Origin: Amorphophallus konjac
Taxonomy: Eukaryota > Streptophyta > Magnoliopsida > Alismatales > Araceae
Reading direction: 5' to 3'
NCBI GenBank assembly: GCA_022559845.1
Contig: CM040120.1
Coordinates: forward strand, 167,010,334-167,074,333
DNA length: 64,000 nt
Shown here: piece after piece, positions 45,335-56,151 of the stretch
How positions within the stretch are numbered: the stretch's first letter is position 1
How the letters are laid out: each line of letters opens with the position of its first letter
Position numbers and translations under genes: made by a program
The notes under the pieces: model-generated
The model's input: only the letters and a program-made list of their open reading frames with translations
Told to the model about the DNA's origin: nothing
The model's database searches: none

Positions 45335-47734
45335 CTACATTTTCTGAGCAAATGAATCATCAGATTTCATCAGATAGCAATTATCCATAGAATGCCCAGA
45401 TTGACCACAATAATGGCATGAGCCTAACTTTTTCATAAGTTTCAGATAAACATCATTTTTCAATTTCTGTGAATGTCCAATGTTATTATGATGAGAATTT
45501 TTCTTTTGATTTACATGCCAACAATTCTTGATTGTATGGCCATGCTTTCCACAGTGAAGACATGAAAGAGAAATTCTTCTATCAGTAGCCGACCAGCAAT
45601 GATTAGCCCTATGACCCAACATTCCACAATTGAAGCACACAATGTGCTGACCATTTGAAATAGATATATTTTTAGTGAAACCATGATGATTTGTAGGGAA
45701 TTTGACATATTTATCATGAGAATCATATGCATGTTCATGAGTGTTTCTAGTTCTCACATGAAACTTTTGTCTTTCATGACCAGCCAGCCAACAATTTACA
45801 GCTCTGTAGTCTGGCTCAAAACATGCAAATAATTTTTCTTTAAAACTAGATTTATTCCTTTTAAAGACATGATGATTTTTGTGAGAATTGACATGATTAG
45901 CATTAGAATGATTTTTACCTTTACTTTTGGCAAACCATCATTGTTCAACAACATGTCCAATTTTTCGACAATGAAAATAATGTATTTTTCCCTTTTGAAC
46001 AAGAGGATGTTTTCTGTTATGAAAATTCCTAGCATGCAAGCACTCATTCATGAAATGTCCATGCTTACCATAATAATGACAAGAACCATTAAATTTCTTA
46101 GTAGCATGGTTTCTATCAGATGAGTTTTTAGCATGCATTGTACCACAGTTCTGATCATCCTCTATCATCAATTTGCAAGCATGCATTACATGGCCAAGCA
46201 TACCACAGTAATGTCATGCATTTTCCTTTTTGTGTGGATGTAGCTTTGTGTTAGTGTTACTTACAGTATGTACATTCTCAACATGAGGGTGAATCAGTTT
46301 TTTCTGCAAACTAACATTCTTTTTCCCCTTTTTAGTTTGTTTCTGATTTGTCTGAACAGTAGCTTGCTTAGGATTCTTCTTTGCCGTGAATTCAAAAATA
46401 GATGGATTCTTGGTTTTCTGATTTTTGTTTTCTATTTGAATTTTTTGAGGTGCCAATTGTTTCAGGGAAACATTAGAGGTGCTGGCTCCTTCTGAACTTC
46501 GCACAAAAGTGGAATATAGTTAATTTCTAGTGACATATTTGTTCCCAGAAATATAGCTACTACCCTTTCTTTGAGTACTCACTTCATCTCCTAATTTTTC
46601 TTTGCTTTTAGCAGATTCAGATAATGAGACATTCAAATCATGAATTTCATTTTGGAGTGAAGTGATGAGCAATTCAGAATTCACTAATTCTTCTTCACAT
46701 TTTGTTACTTTTTCATTTGACATAGCATTGATGGTTTTATGACTTTTAATTTCTTGCATCAGTGCATTCACTCTTTCAGACTCATCATCAGATGAAAACT
46801 TTCCTTTTTCCAAGGTTAGCAGTCTTTCAGACATAGCAGAATTGAACAGCTTCAGTTCTTCATTTTCTTTTATTAGTTCTTCATTCTGAACTAATTCGTT
46901 GATTAACACATGATCATCATTGTTTGAAGTAAAATTTTCTTCCAGTTCAGAAATTTTCAGATTAAGTTCTTGGTTTTCATCTTTTAATGAACATAATTGT
47001 TTCTTGTATGCATGAACATTAGATAAACATTTATCAAAGGACTGTTTGAATTTCGGACAATTTTCACAAGAAATATTAGAACTAATCTGATTATCATTAA
47101 ATGAGCTCAATGTTTCTTCTAATTCAGAAATTTTAGAATACAGTTTATCATTTTCATTTTTCAGCAGATAATTCTGTTCTTTATGCTTGTGAACATCTGC
47201 CAAGCAAAGATTATATGACTGTCTCAGCTTTGGACAGTTTTCACAAGAAAATTCAGAATTGTTCTGATTAATCTTTTTCTTCAGCTTTTTATTCTAAGAT
47301 TTCATTTTCCTAGATTTCTCAAGCAGTTCTTCATACATCACTACCAGTTCATCAAACGAGATATCTTCTGATCAAGAGCTTACCTGAGACGCTGTCTCTT
47401 CACTATCATCTCTCCGGTTAGCCATCAGACAAATTCATTCTTGCTCCTGATGAATGGTAGTTATCGTATCCATAATTTCCTTTCCAGAATCACATCCTAC
47501 AATGCAAGGAAAGATTTCAGTGTCAACTGCATCTCTCAGAATCTTAAAAACTATAGTGTTGTTACTGTCCTTTATTCTATCCTCTTTAGACCATCTGGTC
47601 TGATTCTCAGAAAATTTATGTGGGCCTTTTGATATAAGACTCCATAGATTTGGATCAATGGAGTTCAAGTAAATGCATAGGCCACCCAGCCATGTGTTGA
47701 AGTTGGAACCATCAAATGTCACAGGAGATGCCAT
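45335..47734 (-). pseudogene. Copia gag with long coiled coil and six zinc-knuckle units, broken
   Basis: The product would be the nucleocapsid/capsid protein of the element. It starts MASPVTFDGSNFNTWLGGLC (47734), a copia UBN2-type gag N-terminus, stopped at 47435. Next comes a coiled-coil region (47203-46520) with two CENCPKFKQS/CENCPKLRQS repeats and many LKxEN heptads. A Lys/Gln-rich linker (46504-46214) follows, then six knuckle-like units, C-x2-C-x4-H-x4-C. The last three are intact (CFNCGMLGHRANHC, CLHCGKHGHTIKNC, CHYCGQSGHSMDNC). The first three have lost one or two ligands to Tyr or stop codons. The usual middle of gag between N-terminus and coiled coil seems deleted. No frame leads into protease. 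Confidence 0.85.
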
Positions 47735-47873
47735 TAAAAAAAAACAACCGAACAGATTCAGATCTAAAAACTAGAAAACAATAAATGAAAAATGCACCAA
47801 GCTAAGATAGTAAAGCACGAAACCGAATTAGCAGGATCCTCTGCAGATCGTTGGATATGGAAGTCAGAGACCT

Positions 47874-47885
47874 GCTCTGATACCA
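47874..47885 (-). other. Primer-binding site of SIRE-like copy 1
   Basis: On the - strand TGGTATCAGAGC lies 2 bp after the 5' LTR end, the standard initiator-Met tRNA primer site of plant copia elements. Confidence 0.92.
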
Positions 47886-48790
47886 ATTGTTGAATTTATA
47901 GGATGGTGCAAACCAGATTCAGAGGGGGGGTGAATGAATCTCCCATTTAAAAATGCCCAATTAAAACTGCAGTTATAAATCCTGCGGAATTAAACTCTCA
48001 AATGGCTCAATTAAACTGATATACTAATGAGACTCACACTTGAACACTTATTCAGAAGTTCTAGTGTGATTCTCACCAGAGTGCTTAACATTCACATCCA
48101 TCAAACTTTTTGAAATACTCAGCAGGGATCAATGCATAGATGACAGAAATGCATAGTAAATCCTGTGTAATCTAAACTACCCAGATATAACGATCCTAAT
48201 CATACATCTATCGTGAATCAAAGAGCAAGCATTCAAACCACGACACAAGTAATTTTTAGATGGTTCAGTCTGCTGCCCGCAGACTTACGTCCATCCGCCA
48301 ACTCTAACCAGAGTGAGGCTTACTGCTGCCTAACAGCTTGAACCGCTGAGCATCATAGCTTGCTTACATCCGCTGATCATTACAGCTTGGCTTCCGTTGA
48401 GCATCACAGCTTGCTATAGCTGAGCGTCACAGCTTGCTGTCTAGAGGAACAAATCCTCTGCAAACACTGACATACAACTTGAAGAAATCAGAAATGAAAG
48501 GCAAAAGTAGAATCACAGCATTAGAAAGTTGGAAATGAAAACTAAAACATATAGCTCATGCAGGAGCACATCTGGCTTGGATCTGATCTAAGGGCCAGTT
48601 GAACCGATCTTTAGGATCTTCAGATTCCTCTTCTCAAGCTTGCTCACTTTCTTCCTCTTTCTTTTCCACTGCTATGTAACTCTCCCTTTTTCTTCTCACT
48701 CACTTTCACTGAAGACTACGACGATACTCTATTTTTCTAACTCTCAGATCTTCACTCTTTCTCTTACAGCTGCTCTCTTCTTTTTCTCTC

Positions 48791-51316
48791 TTTTTTTTAA
48801 TAGAAAAAAACCTAGCCTAGGGATCAATGGGAGAGTGCACCCCTTACCAGAGGTAAGGAGAAAGCCACTCCACCATCGTGCCACTAGGAGGCAAGTATTA
48901 TTCCATTGATAAATTGAAGAATTACATCATTCTAACACTAGGCAATCCTAGTGAGCCCAGCCGAGCAGCACCTTTTATAATAGAAGGGAGCTCGTTTAAA
49001 GAATAGAAAGAATTACATTTATTGGTGCAAGCTAGAGAAGCAAGTACGTCCGCCACAATGTTTCCTTCTCTGAAAATATGAGAGATAGAATCTAGCTGAG
49101 ATAAAAGGCTCCAGATATCCCTGACATAGCTGAGAATGGACCAGGGGCATTGATAATCTTTCTTGATAATCCGGACAAGAGTGAGTGAATCACATTCAAT
49201 AAGAGCAGGCTTGTTGTCAACAGTCTTCAAATATTTGATGCCATCAAGAAGTGCACGAGCTTCAGCAATAAGGCTGTTGGATTGTCCATAGAAATGAGAG
49301 AAGGCCAGGATGACCTTACCTCTACAATCCCTGATAATACCTCCTCCCCCAGACTCCCTAGATTGTTTGCATGCTCCATCAGAATTTAGTTTTATAGAAG
49401 GCCAAGGAGGAAACAACCATTTCACAATCTTCAGATTTTGTTTGCATGGATCTTCAAATCTGATTCCTAATTGTTTCAAGACTTCCCGATTTTTAAATTT
49501 CGGTTCCTTGAGAGCAGCAGCCGAGCATATCTTCTTCACATGGGCAATAATATGATGAGTTAGATTTGAATTAGATATAGCTTTATCATCATACTTGCTA
49601 GAGTTTCTGTTCCTCCAAATTTCCCACAATCCATAGCCAATAGAAGCAAGACAGAACAGACAATAGGCTGAACCTAGTTGAAGAAGGTAAAAAGAGTTCA
49701 GAACACATTCCCTAACAGTCCGACCTTCAAAATATAGACCCACTGCTATTAAATCAGACCAGACACGCCTAGCGGTATCACTGTGCAGAAATAAGTGATT
49801 AGGGTCCTCAACCTTCGGTTGCCTGCAACAATAGCATTTGGAGCAAAGGACTACACCCACTCTTTGTATATTATCATCAGTCGGGAGGCAGTTATTCAAA
49901 ATCTTCCATATATGAACTGATATTTTGATAGGAACCCAATTAGACCACATCCGGTTCCATGGGATATCAGACTGACTATGACTGTTGACCAAAGCTTTGT
50001 AAGTTGAAGCTACTGTGCACTGACCAGAAGGAGTTAAGCTCCATACAGCCAAATCACTTTCCTGATTCAAATCCACAGAGCTGATAGCTTGCTGTATGCT
50101 ATTAGGAATAATTGAATTCAGCAGATGAGATTCATCAAGGGATGGGTTAAGAATGACATCTCGGACAGTAGCTCTTGGGTTAGGAATGAAAGCATCAGGG
50201 ACAAAGGTGTCTAAGCAAAGTTGACCCATCCAATTATCATGCCAAAAATTTGTATTAGATCCATCACCAATTATGACCTTCTTATATTTTCCGAATAAAC
50301 TCCTTAGCCTTCAACCAGCTTCTTCTAGCAAAGCCATTCATGTTCCTGAAATTGGCATCTCTGATGTGGCAATGGTGCAAATATTTGGCTCTGAAGAAGG
50401 TAGCCCAAAGAGAATTAGAATGAATTGCATTCCACAACATTTTTACCCGAAGTGCAGTTTCCATGAGTCTAAGGGAGCTGATACCAAGGCCACCCTTTGA
50501 TTGAGGCTTACAAATTGCCTGCCATGGTTTCCAGTGTCTCTTTTTGCCAAGAGGGGAAGACCCCCAGAAGAAATTGGCAAATGCTTGCTCAATCATATTG
50601 TGAATTCCACTATGTAAGGAAGCTGAAGATAGGGAATAAATAGGCAAGGAGGAAAGAACATGCCTTATAAGAACCATTCTAGCACCCTGGGACAGCAAGC
50701 TAGCTTTCCAACCAGCAATTCTTTTATGAATAGAGGTGATAATCCCTGCAAAGAAAACCTTTTTTGTTCTACCAATAACCAAAGGAATACCAAGATATTT
50801 GTGAGGGAAATGCAATCTCGAAAAACCAGTAAGGTTATGAATTCTCTGAGTAACAGAAGAAACCTGCTTTGGGTGAATTAAGAATCCACTTTTGTTCACA
50901 TTAATCAATTGACCAGAGGCTTCCTCATAAGAGTGGAGAACTGCAAGAAGGTTTTTGATAGAAGCTGTGGTTGCCTTGCTGAAAATAAGGGTGTCATCTG
51001 CAAATAATAAGTGAGAAATATTAGGACATCTCTGAAATCCTCTGAACCATTCAATCCGGCCATTTATGTATGCTTCTCTTAAAGACCTGCTCAAAGCTTC
51101 TTCAGCAATAACAAATAAGGAAGGAGCTAATGGATCTCCCTGACGTACACCTCTAGTAGATTTAAAGAAGCCAGCTGTGTCTCCATTGAGCATAATGGAA
51201 AACCAGCAGTTACTAATCAGCTTGTCCACAAGATTAATGAAATGACTGCTGAAACCAAATCTGAGCATGACAGAATAAAGGAAATCCCATTCCAATCTAT
51301 CATAAGCTTTAGCCAT
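48791..51316 (-). mobile_element. 5'-truncated L1-type LINE inside the copia 5' LTR
   Basis: The LINE runs on the - strand from within its reverse transcriptase (51316) to a short A8 tail (T8 at 48791-48798). The 5' end is truncated inside RT; the bases at the break (TATCAAT) are also present in the undisturbed LTR copy, suggesting microhomology joining. A target duplication is not evident. The matching pyrimidine-rich site without the LINE is at about 40455-40480. Confidence 0.9.
48922..51316 (-). pseudogene. LINE ORF2 remnant: reverse transcriptase, zf-RVT, RNase H
   Basis: ORF2 copies LINE RNA at the nicked target. The first segment (51316-50282, 344 aa) begins at MAKAYDRLEWDFL and contains RQGDPLAPSLF and the catalytic LLFADDTLIFS box. 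A frameshift near 50280 separates it from the rest. The second segment (50229-48922, 435 aa) has the zf-RVT region with CSKCYCCRQPK and HLFLHSDTARRVW, then a type RVT_3 RNase H with NSDGA, AEARALLDG, ECDS and HIFREGNIVAD, keeping the acidic residues expected of the active site. Endonuclease and the first RT blocks are missing. With a single frameshift and few stops, this is the best-preserved coding block in the window, so the insertion is fairly young. Confidence 0.92.
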
Positions 51317-51406
51317 ATCAATCTCTCTTTTCCTTTCCGCTGCTCTCTTAATTATCCTCTCTTCTCTTCTCTTCTGTTCTATATTTCTTTCTCCCAGCCT
51401 TTCGAT

Positions 51407-51417
51407 CCTCTTTTATA
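51407..51417 (-). promoter_or_regulatory. TATA box candidate, 5' LTR of SIRE-like copy 1
   Basis: TATAAAAGAGG on the - strand, identical to the 3' LTR. The LINE sits downstream of it, so a transcript from this LTR would have to cross the LINE before gag. Confidence 0.6.
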
Positions 51418-51799
51418 AGCAACAGACGATGGGCTCGTGGATACCACATTTCCTGCCCAAACTTTCACGCAGATTTGATCCTTCGAGGTTCCACGTGTCA
51501 GAATCGTGGTAATGTAGCATTCCATGTGGCAAGATCATCCGGTCCGCTCCTTACCTTGGATCACGTGCCATTGGGTAAAGGTCTTGAATCACGTGACTCC
51601 ATTAAGTGTAAGGCTCCCTGCTCGAAATTGGGTCCTTTAGTTGACTTAACCCTGTCAAGAAGGAATAAGACATTTCAACAAACACGTTATAGTCATAGCA
51701 TCAGAGAGAGAATATATGCTTAATCAATATTCAGAAACCTTAATTGATCAGATCAAACGTATGGAGATATATTAAGTGTATATCAGATGCTCAGATCAT

Positions 51800-52720
51800 G
51801 CCTAGTACGTGTGCACAGACCTTACCTAATGCATGTGCACAGACCTTGCCTTATGCATGTACTCAGACTTGATATGACTACATGAAGATGTGCACCGACC
51901 TTGGTTATGTGCGATGCAAATGATGCACCGACCTTGGTCTTGCACAAATGGGATGTGCACCGACCTTAGTCTTCTATATGCATGAATATGCACTGACCTT
52001 ACATGCACTAGCTAAAAAGGTGCATCAACCTTAATGCATTATTCTAAACATGCACCAACCTATATGAGCAAGCTACAGGAACGTGCATCGACTTTGTAAG
52101 CTATATGAGTGAATATGCACAGACCTTATGCTCAGACATACAAGGCAAGTGTACACCGACCATGTAAGTGAGCATGCAATTGTGCACCGACCTGGCAAGC
52201 AAATGTGCTTGGGCTTTATATGCATGTAGCAGAAGATGCACCGACCTTATGTGCATTGAGCTGATATGTGCACCAACTTCATATGGTATTAAGCAAAAGA
52301 TGCACCGACCTTATATCTCAGGGAACCAGATGTGCACCGACCTAGTTTCTGCCAAGAAGATGTGCACCGACCTTCATGCACAAGACAAAAACTGCACCGA
52401 CCTTGTTATGCCTAATGAAGGACGTGCACCGACCCTGTTTAGCGCAAGGGAAAATGTGCACCGACCTTAGCATGCGTATGGCAAAACTTGCATTGACCTT
52501 TTTTATGCAAAACATGCATCAACCTCATATGACTTAGCAGTGATATGCACGGACCTTCCAATGCATGAACAGTAAACATGCATTGACCTATATGCAGCAA
52601 AGGTAGCTTGCACACAACCTGTTCGATGAAAAGCATATGCACTAACGTATGTTCTTAAGGTTGAGATGTGCATTGATCTTACCTCATAGACGGATGATAT
52701 ATGCACTGACCTGTATGCCT
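51800..52720. repeat. GCACCGACC array, 5' LTR copy
   Basis: Same motif and roughly 30-32 bp spacing as the 3' LTR array. One unit reading CTATATGCGCATGGCAAACA in the 3' LTR is shortened here, so unit number changes between the two LTRs. Confidence 0.88.
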
Positions 52721-52923
52721 CAATCCACTGGCTACCTGGCGTTGACTTTTTGTTACCTTTTTGACCAGTCATTACGTTGAGTCATTTTTAGAACCTGTTC
52801 AGACATATTTTCATACTGCTATATAAAGATGATGAGATTAGTAATAAATCCATCAAAGTTATATAATGATTCATAAGATTTGTCATCATCAAAATTTCAG
52901 AACCACAGGGACACAACAGGGAC

Positions 52924-54008
52924 TCACTTTCAAATGGTATTCAAACTTGACAGCTGGAGCAATCAATGATTGGCCGGACATGCAGTAGCAATTCTGTGAG
53001 CGGTTCTATGTTACCGAAAGAGAAGTGACCATCGCTGAGCTCTATGCCTCCAAGCAGAAGAATGAAGAAACTACTTTGGATTATATTAAAAGATGACGGA
53101 ATCTCGGCATGAGATGCATGCATCCACCACACCAAGAAGATGCAGTTCAAATCTGCAAACAAAACCTAAAGTGGGAGATCCTCGAGAAGATGATCGGGAT
53201 TGAGATTAGGTCCTTCGACCGGCTAAACAATGTGGTGGCCGAGATCGAGGCCTTCCTTTCCAGTGCTCCCCCTACTCCCACTGCTACAAGCCAGAAAGCC
53301 TAGTCTGCCGATAAACGGCCAGTTCCAAAGGAAGTTTGCACGATTGACTTCAAGGCATTCAAGCCGCAAAAGAATAAAGATAAAAGGGTTGCCAACCCTC
53401 CCCTTGTTGAGCCCGATGAACAACAGGAAGTCCCATCCTTGCGGACCAAAATGAAAAGGCTGTAATCCTTCTCTAAGGAGAGGACTCGGGTCCTATTTGA
53501 ATGGGCCCAATACAACAAAGTCACTCTCCCGGAACCAAAGAGACCGGTAGACACTAGAAGAAAACACGATCCTTACTTTTGCCTATATCACCATATGAGC
53601 GGGCACTCCATTGAAGATTGCTGCCCATTCAAGGATGCTATTGAATGGCTGATCCAGAGAGGAGAGTTGCAAATGGGCGACCATAAAGTGGATCCTCCAT
53701 GCCCTCATGACTTGCCCAATCTGAAACGGGCAGTCAATATGATATCTCTACACCCGCTACTACCTGAAGGGCAGATGCCAGCTGCAAAGGTGAATGAAAG
53801 AAAGAAGCTAAAGAATAAAGGGGGGAACATCGTTCTCCCCTGTAATACATTATCTACCTTGCCTGGCCCGAGCCGAGCTGCTGAAGAAGAAATTGAAGAA
53901 ACACACTCTCTCCAACCTGACCCTGCCGTAGTGGCAGAGCTATATGTGGGGTGGCACTCAGCCATTCGAAACCTCACCACGGCTGACTATGCCCTGAATG
54001 TCACATGA
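52924..54008 (+). pseudogene. Tat gag first copy (copy B), 3' part after nested copia
   Basis: The capsid region resumes at TFKWYSNLTAGAINDWPDMQ (52924 onward), then a stop (near 52987), LYASKQKNEETTLDYIKR (from about 53041), CKQNLKWEILEKMIGIEIRS (53154-53213) and, after stops near 53301 and 53462, the knuckle FCLYHHMSGHSIEDC with C-x2-H-x4-H-x4-C spacing (about 53577). It ends at 54008. It joins in frame to 38732-39591 once the insertion is removed. No protease motif follows. Confidence 0.82.
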
Positions 54009-54980
54009 TTAAATGAGGGACACCCCCTCTCTACAGTTATGGTGTGCACCTTCAGCACACCCTTCAGCATCCCGGGCACGCCAGGGGGCAGTTATGACGC
54101 CCCAGGCAATCCCGCTAATAAATCCGCTTCCACAACCAACTGACTCGCGCCTCAGTTTCACAGCTCTGGTATTGATGAGTGAGCTAAAGGCCGAAGGAGC
54201 TGCTAAGATGAAGCTAGCCGAGGGAGAGATCACCGAGGCAACGCTATACATGACCGAACAGAAGAGTGATGAGTCTGCTTCGGATTATATCCAACGGTGG
54301 AGGAATCTCAGTGCGAGGTGCAGACATCCACGCAACTACAGGGACGCTGTCCAAATATGCAAACTCAGTATGAAGACGGGCAACCTGCTAATAGTAATTG
54401 GCGTCGAAGTCAAATCCTTTGATCAAATGGATGACCTTGAGATGGACATTGAAGCCCTACTAGAGAAGCACTGTCTAACTGCTGCTACCCCAACTCATAA
54501 TAATAAACCAGCTGGTGAGTCACTGGCACAAGAAGAGATTAATACTACTGACTTTGAAGCCTTCGAGCAACAATAGAAGAGACTGGAGGAGTCGGTTGGC
54601 TCTTTCCCCACCAAGCCCCTTGAGCGGCGATCCTCACTAAGGGGTAAAATGATGAAGCCATATTCCTTTCCAAAAGAGAAGACTCAGATCCTCTTCTAAT
54701 TGGCCCGCGAATATGGCAAGGTGGTGCTCCCGGAGCCCAAGAGACCAAATGTGGTCAAAAGAAAAGATGATCTCCAGTTTTGCCTTTACCATCAAGGGTT
54801 GGGGCATTCTATAGAAGACTGTTATATATTCAAGGACATCAAAGAAGGCCTTATCAACAAAGGTGAATTACAAATAGGCGAATATAAGGTGGAACCGCCA
54901 CAACCTCATCAAATGCCCTTCTTTAAGACGACGGCCAACAAGGCCTCTCTATATCAGCCGGAGGAGCACATGCTCTGAAG
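54009..54980 (+). pseudogene. Tat gag second tandem copy (copy B)
   Basis: From about 54172 the text repeats the C-terminal half of gag: KMKLAEGEITEATLYMTEQK, SASDYIQRWRNLSARCRHPR, AVQICKLSMKTGNLL, then after one stop (54574) MKPYSFPKEKTQILF, a stop (54699), and the knuckle FCLYHQGLGHSIEDCYIFKD (about 54778-54837) ending GELQIGEYKVEPPQPHQMP. It is better preserved than 3151-3958 in copy A. The knuckle is present in both tandem copies of each element. Confidence 0.75.
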
Positions 54981-55182
54981 GGTGTTTCAAGCCCCTTGAG
55001 CTGCCGCAGCCAGCCAGGCAAATTAAAGAATGGTGCCCCGTTCTGGGGCAGATGCCAGAAAGAAAGAAAAGGGCTACCGCTGTGCTACTCAATATATCGT
55101 CGACTTCACCTAACCTGGCCGATTCAAAAATGGGGTCAGCCGATCTCGGGACCAGTAACCAGATAATGAGGTTGTGTAGGAG

Positions 55183-56151
55183 TGTAATGCCCAGGGTTTT
55201 TAGGATCATTGTTCGGATCAGGATCCGTGGGTTTCGGATCACTTTTGTGGGTCCTACATTGAGTTTAGCAGTTTACGCGTGTTTTTGCCTGTCAGACCTT
55301 CGAAACCCCGTGTAGGGCGAACTGTTGCGTTCTCCGACTCTGGGACGTTACCACTTCATTGTGCATTTTTCGAGGATCATGAGGAGCATTTTTTCCTATT
55401 TTTAGTATTTTCTAAATTTTTTAGATTTTCTATATATTAAACCCTTTTTTCTCTCTCCCCATCTCTCATTTCTCTCCCTCTCCCTCTCTCTTCTCTGAGG
55501 CTCTCTCTTTCTCCCCTCTCTTCTCCAGAGGCCGACGGAGCGAGGCCCGGGTGAGGCGGAGGCGATGCGGGTGAGGAGCGGGCGCTGATGGGATGATGAT
55601 CTAGGCTGTGGAGGCGCGGCGAAGCTCGACCGTGGGTTCGGGGAGCCGTGACATCCGTGCGGTGTTTTCTTGGCCGATCGGCATCCTCGGCGCCCAGAAT
55701 CTTCGGTGGAGGTAGGAGGACGGATCCTTAACCCTTGTACTTCATTTTTCACGATTTTGGTAGGCCGTGGTGAGCCGAGTGGGTTTATTTCTGCGTTTTG
55801 GGGAAAATACATGATTTTGGGGTGTGAGCCAGATCTAGTGTTTTGATCGAGTTTTTGGGGTTTAAATGGGTCCTCTCGGTGCTAGAGAGGTTGGGGACTA
55901 GTTTCCCCTTGTTTTCCCCTTCACATAGGTGTGAATGGGGCGTGGACCGGGGTTTTTGTGAGATTCAACGTTTTCACGCTCGGGATGACCTAGTAGTCCT
56001 TCCAAGGACCTCTAGGGTATGAGGCGGTCATGTGGAGACCGCTAGGGGTCCCCTATGTCGGTTTGAGCCTTGTGGTCATGCGATGGACCCCCAAGAGGGC
56101 TTAGCGGTCTGGTGAAGACCTCCAAGTAGTGTCTTGCAGTTTGGGTGTGAC
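55183..56151 (+). mobile_element. 5' part of an LTR of the solo-LTR family, interrupted
   Basis: Starts TGTAATGCCCAGGG and follows the solo LTR (6757 onward) through the C/T-rich leader (55440-55530), GGTGGAGGTAGG (55703) and GTGTGAATGGGGCGTGGA (55930). TATATATTAA at 55431-55440 is a TATA candidate. At 56152 a chromovirus LTR interrupts it; the rest is outside the window. Confidence 0.82.

Larger units (their letters stand above)
39597..52918 (-). mobile_element. Copia/SIRE-like retrotransposon, copy 1 (13.3 kb, pol-less, with nested LINE)
   Basis: The element is bounded by the 5-bp duplication GGGAC (39592-39596 and 52919-52923). On the - strand, in order: 5' LTR (52918-47888, holding a LINE), primer-binding site (47885), decayed gag (47734-45335), about 3.2 kb without ORFs, polypurine tract (42156-42143) and 3' LTR (42142-39597). 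The gag N-terminus, knuckles and the CTCCCCCTTTTTGATGATGG tract context are those of plant copia SIRE/Maximus-type elements. Protease, integrase, RT and RNase H are all absent, so it is non-autonomous. Confidence 0.92.
47888..52918 (-). repeat. 5' LTR of SIRE-like copy 1, split by a LINE
   Basis: Matches 39597-42142 over its full length after removing the LINE (48791-51316), giving about 2.5 kb. The terminal TG and CA are both intact. Differences from the 3' LTR are mostly single bases plus gain or loss of array units. Confidence 0.92.
32363..55182 (+). mobile_element. Tat-lineage Ty3/gypsy retrotransposon, copy B (interrupted)
   Basis: In order: a 5' LTR of about 5.2 kb, primer-binding site (37543), pre-gag ORF (37668-38378), gag (38732-39591), a 13.3-kb nested copia insertion (39597-52918), the rest of gag (52924-54008) and a second gag segment (54150-54980). 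At 55183 another LTR begins. No pol domain is seen up to that point. Removing the nested copia element and one GGGAC restores an uninterrupted gag reading at the junction, which proves the nesting order. Confidence 0.85.

Noticed and set aside
55183..56151. Start of a host gene with a C/T-rich 5' leader and TATA box
   Set aside because: The same leader occurs at 7080-7360 inside a solo LTR with target duplications, so it belongs to the retrotransposon promoter.
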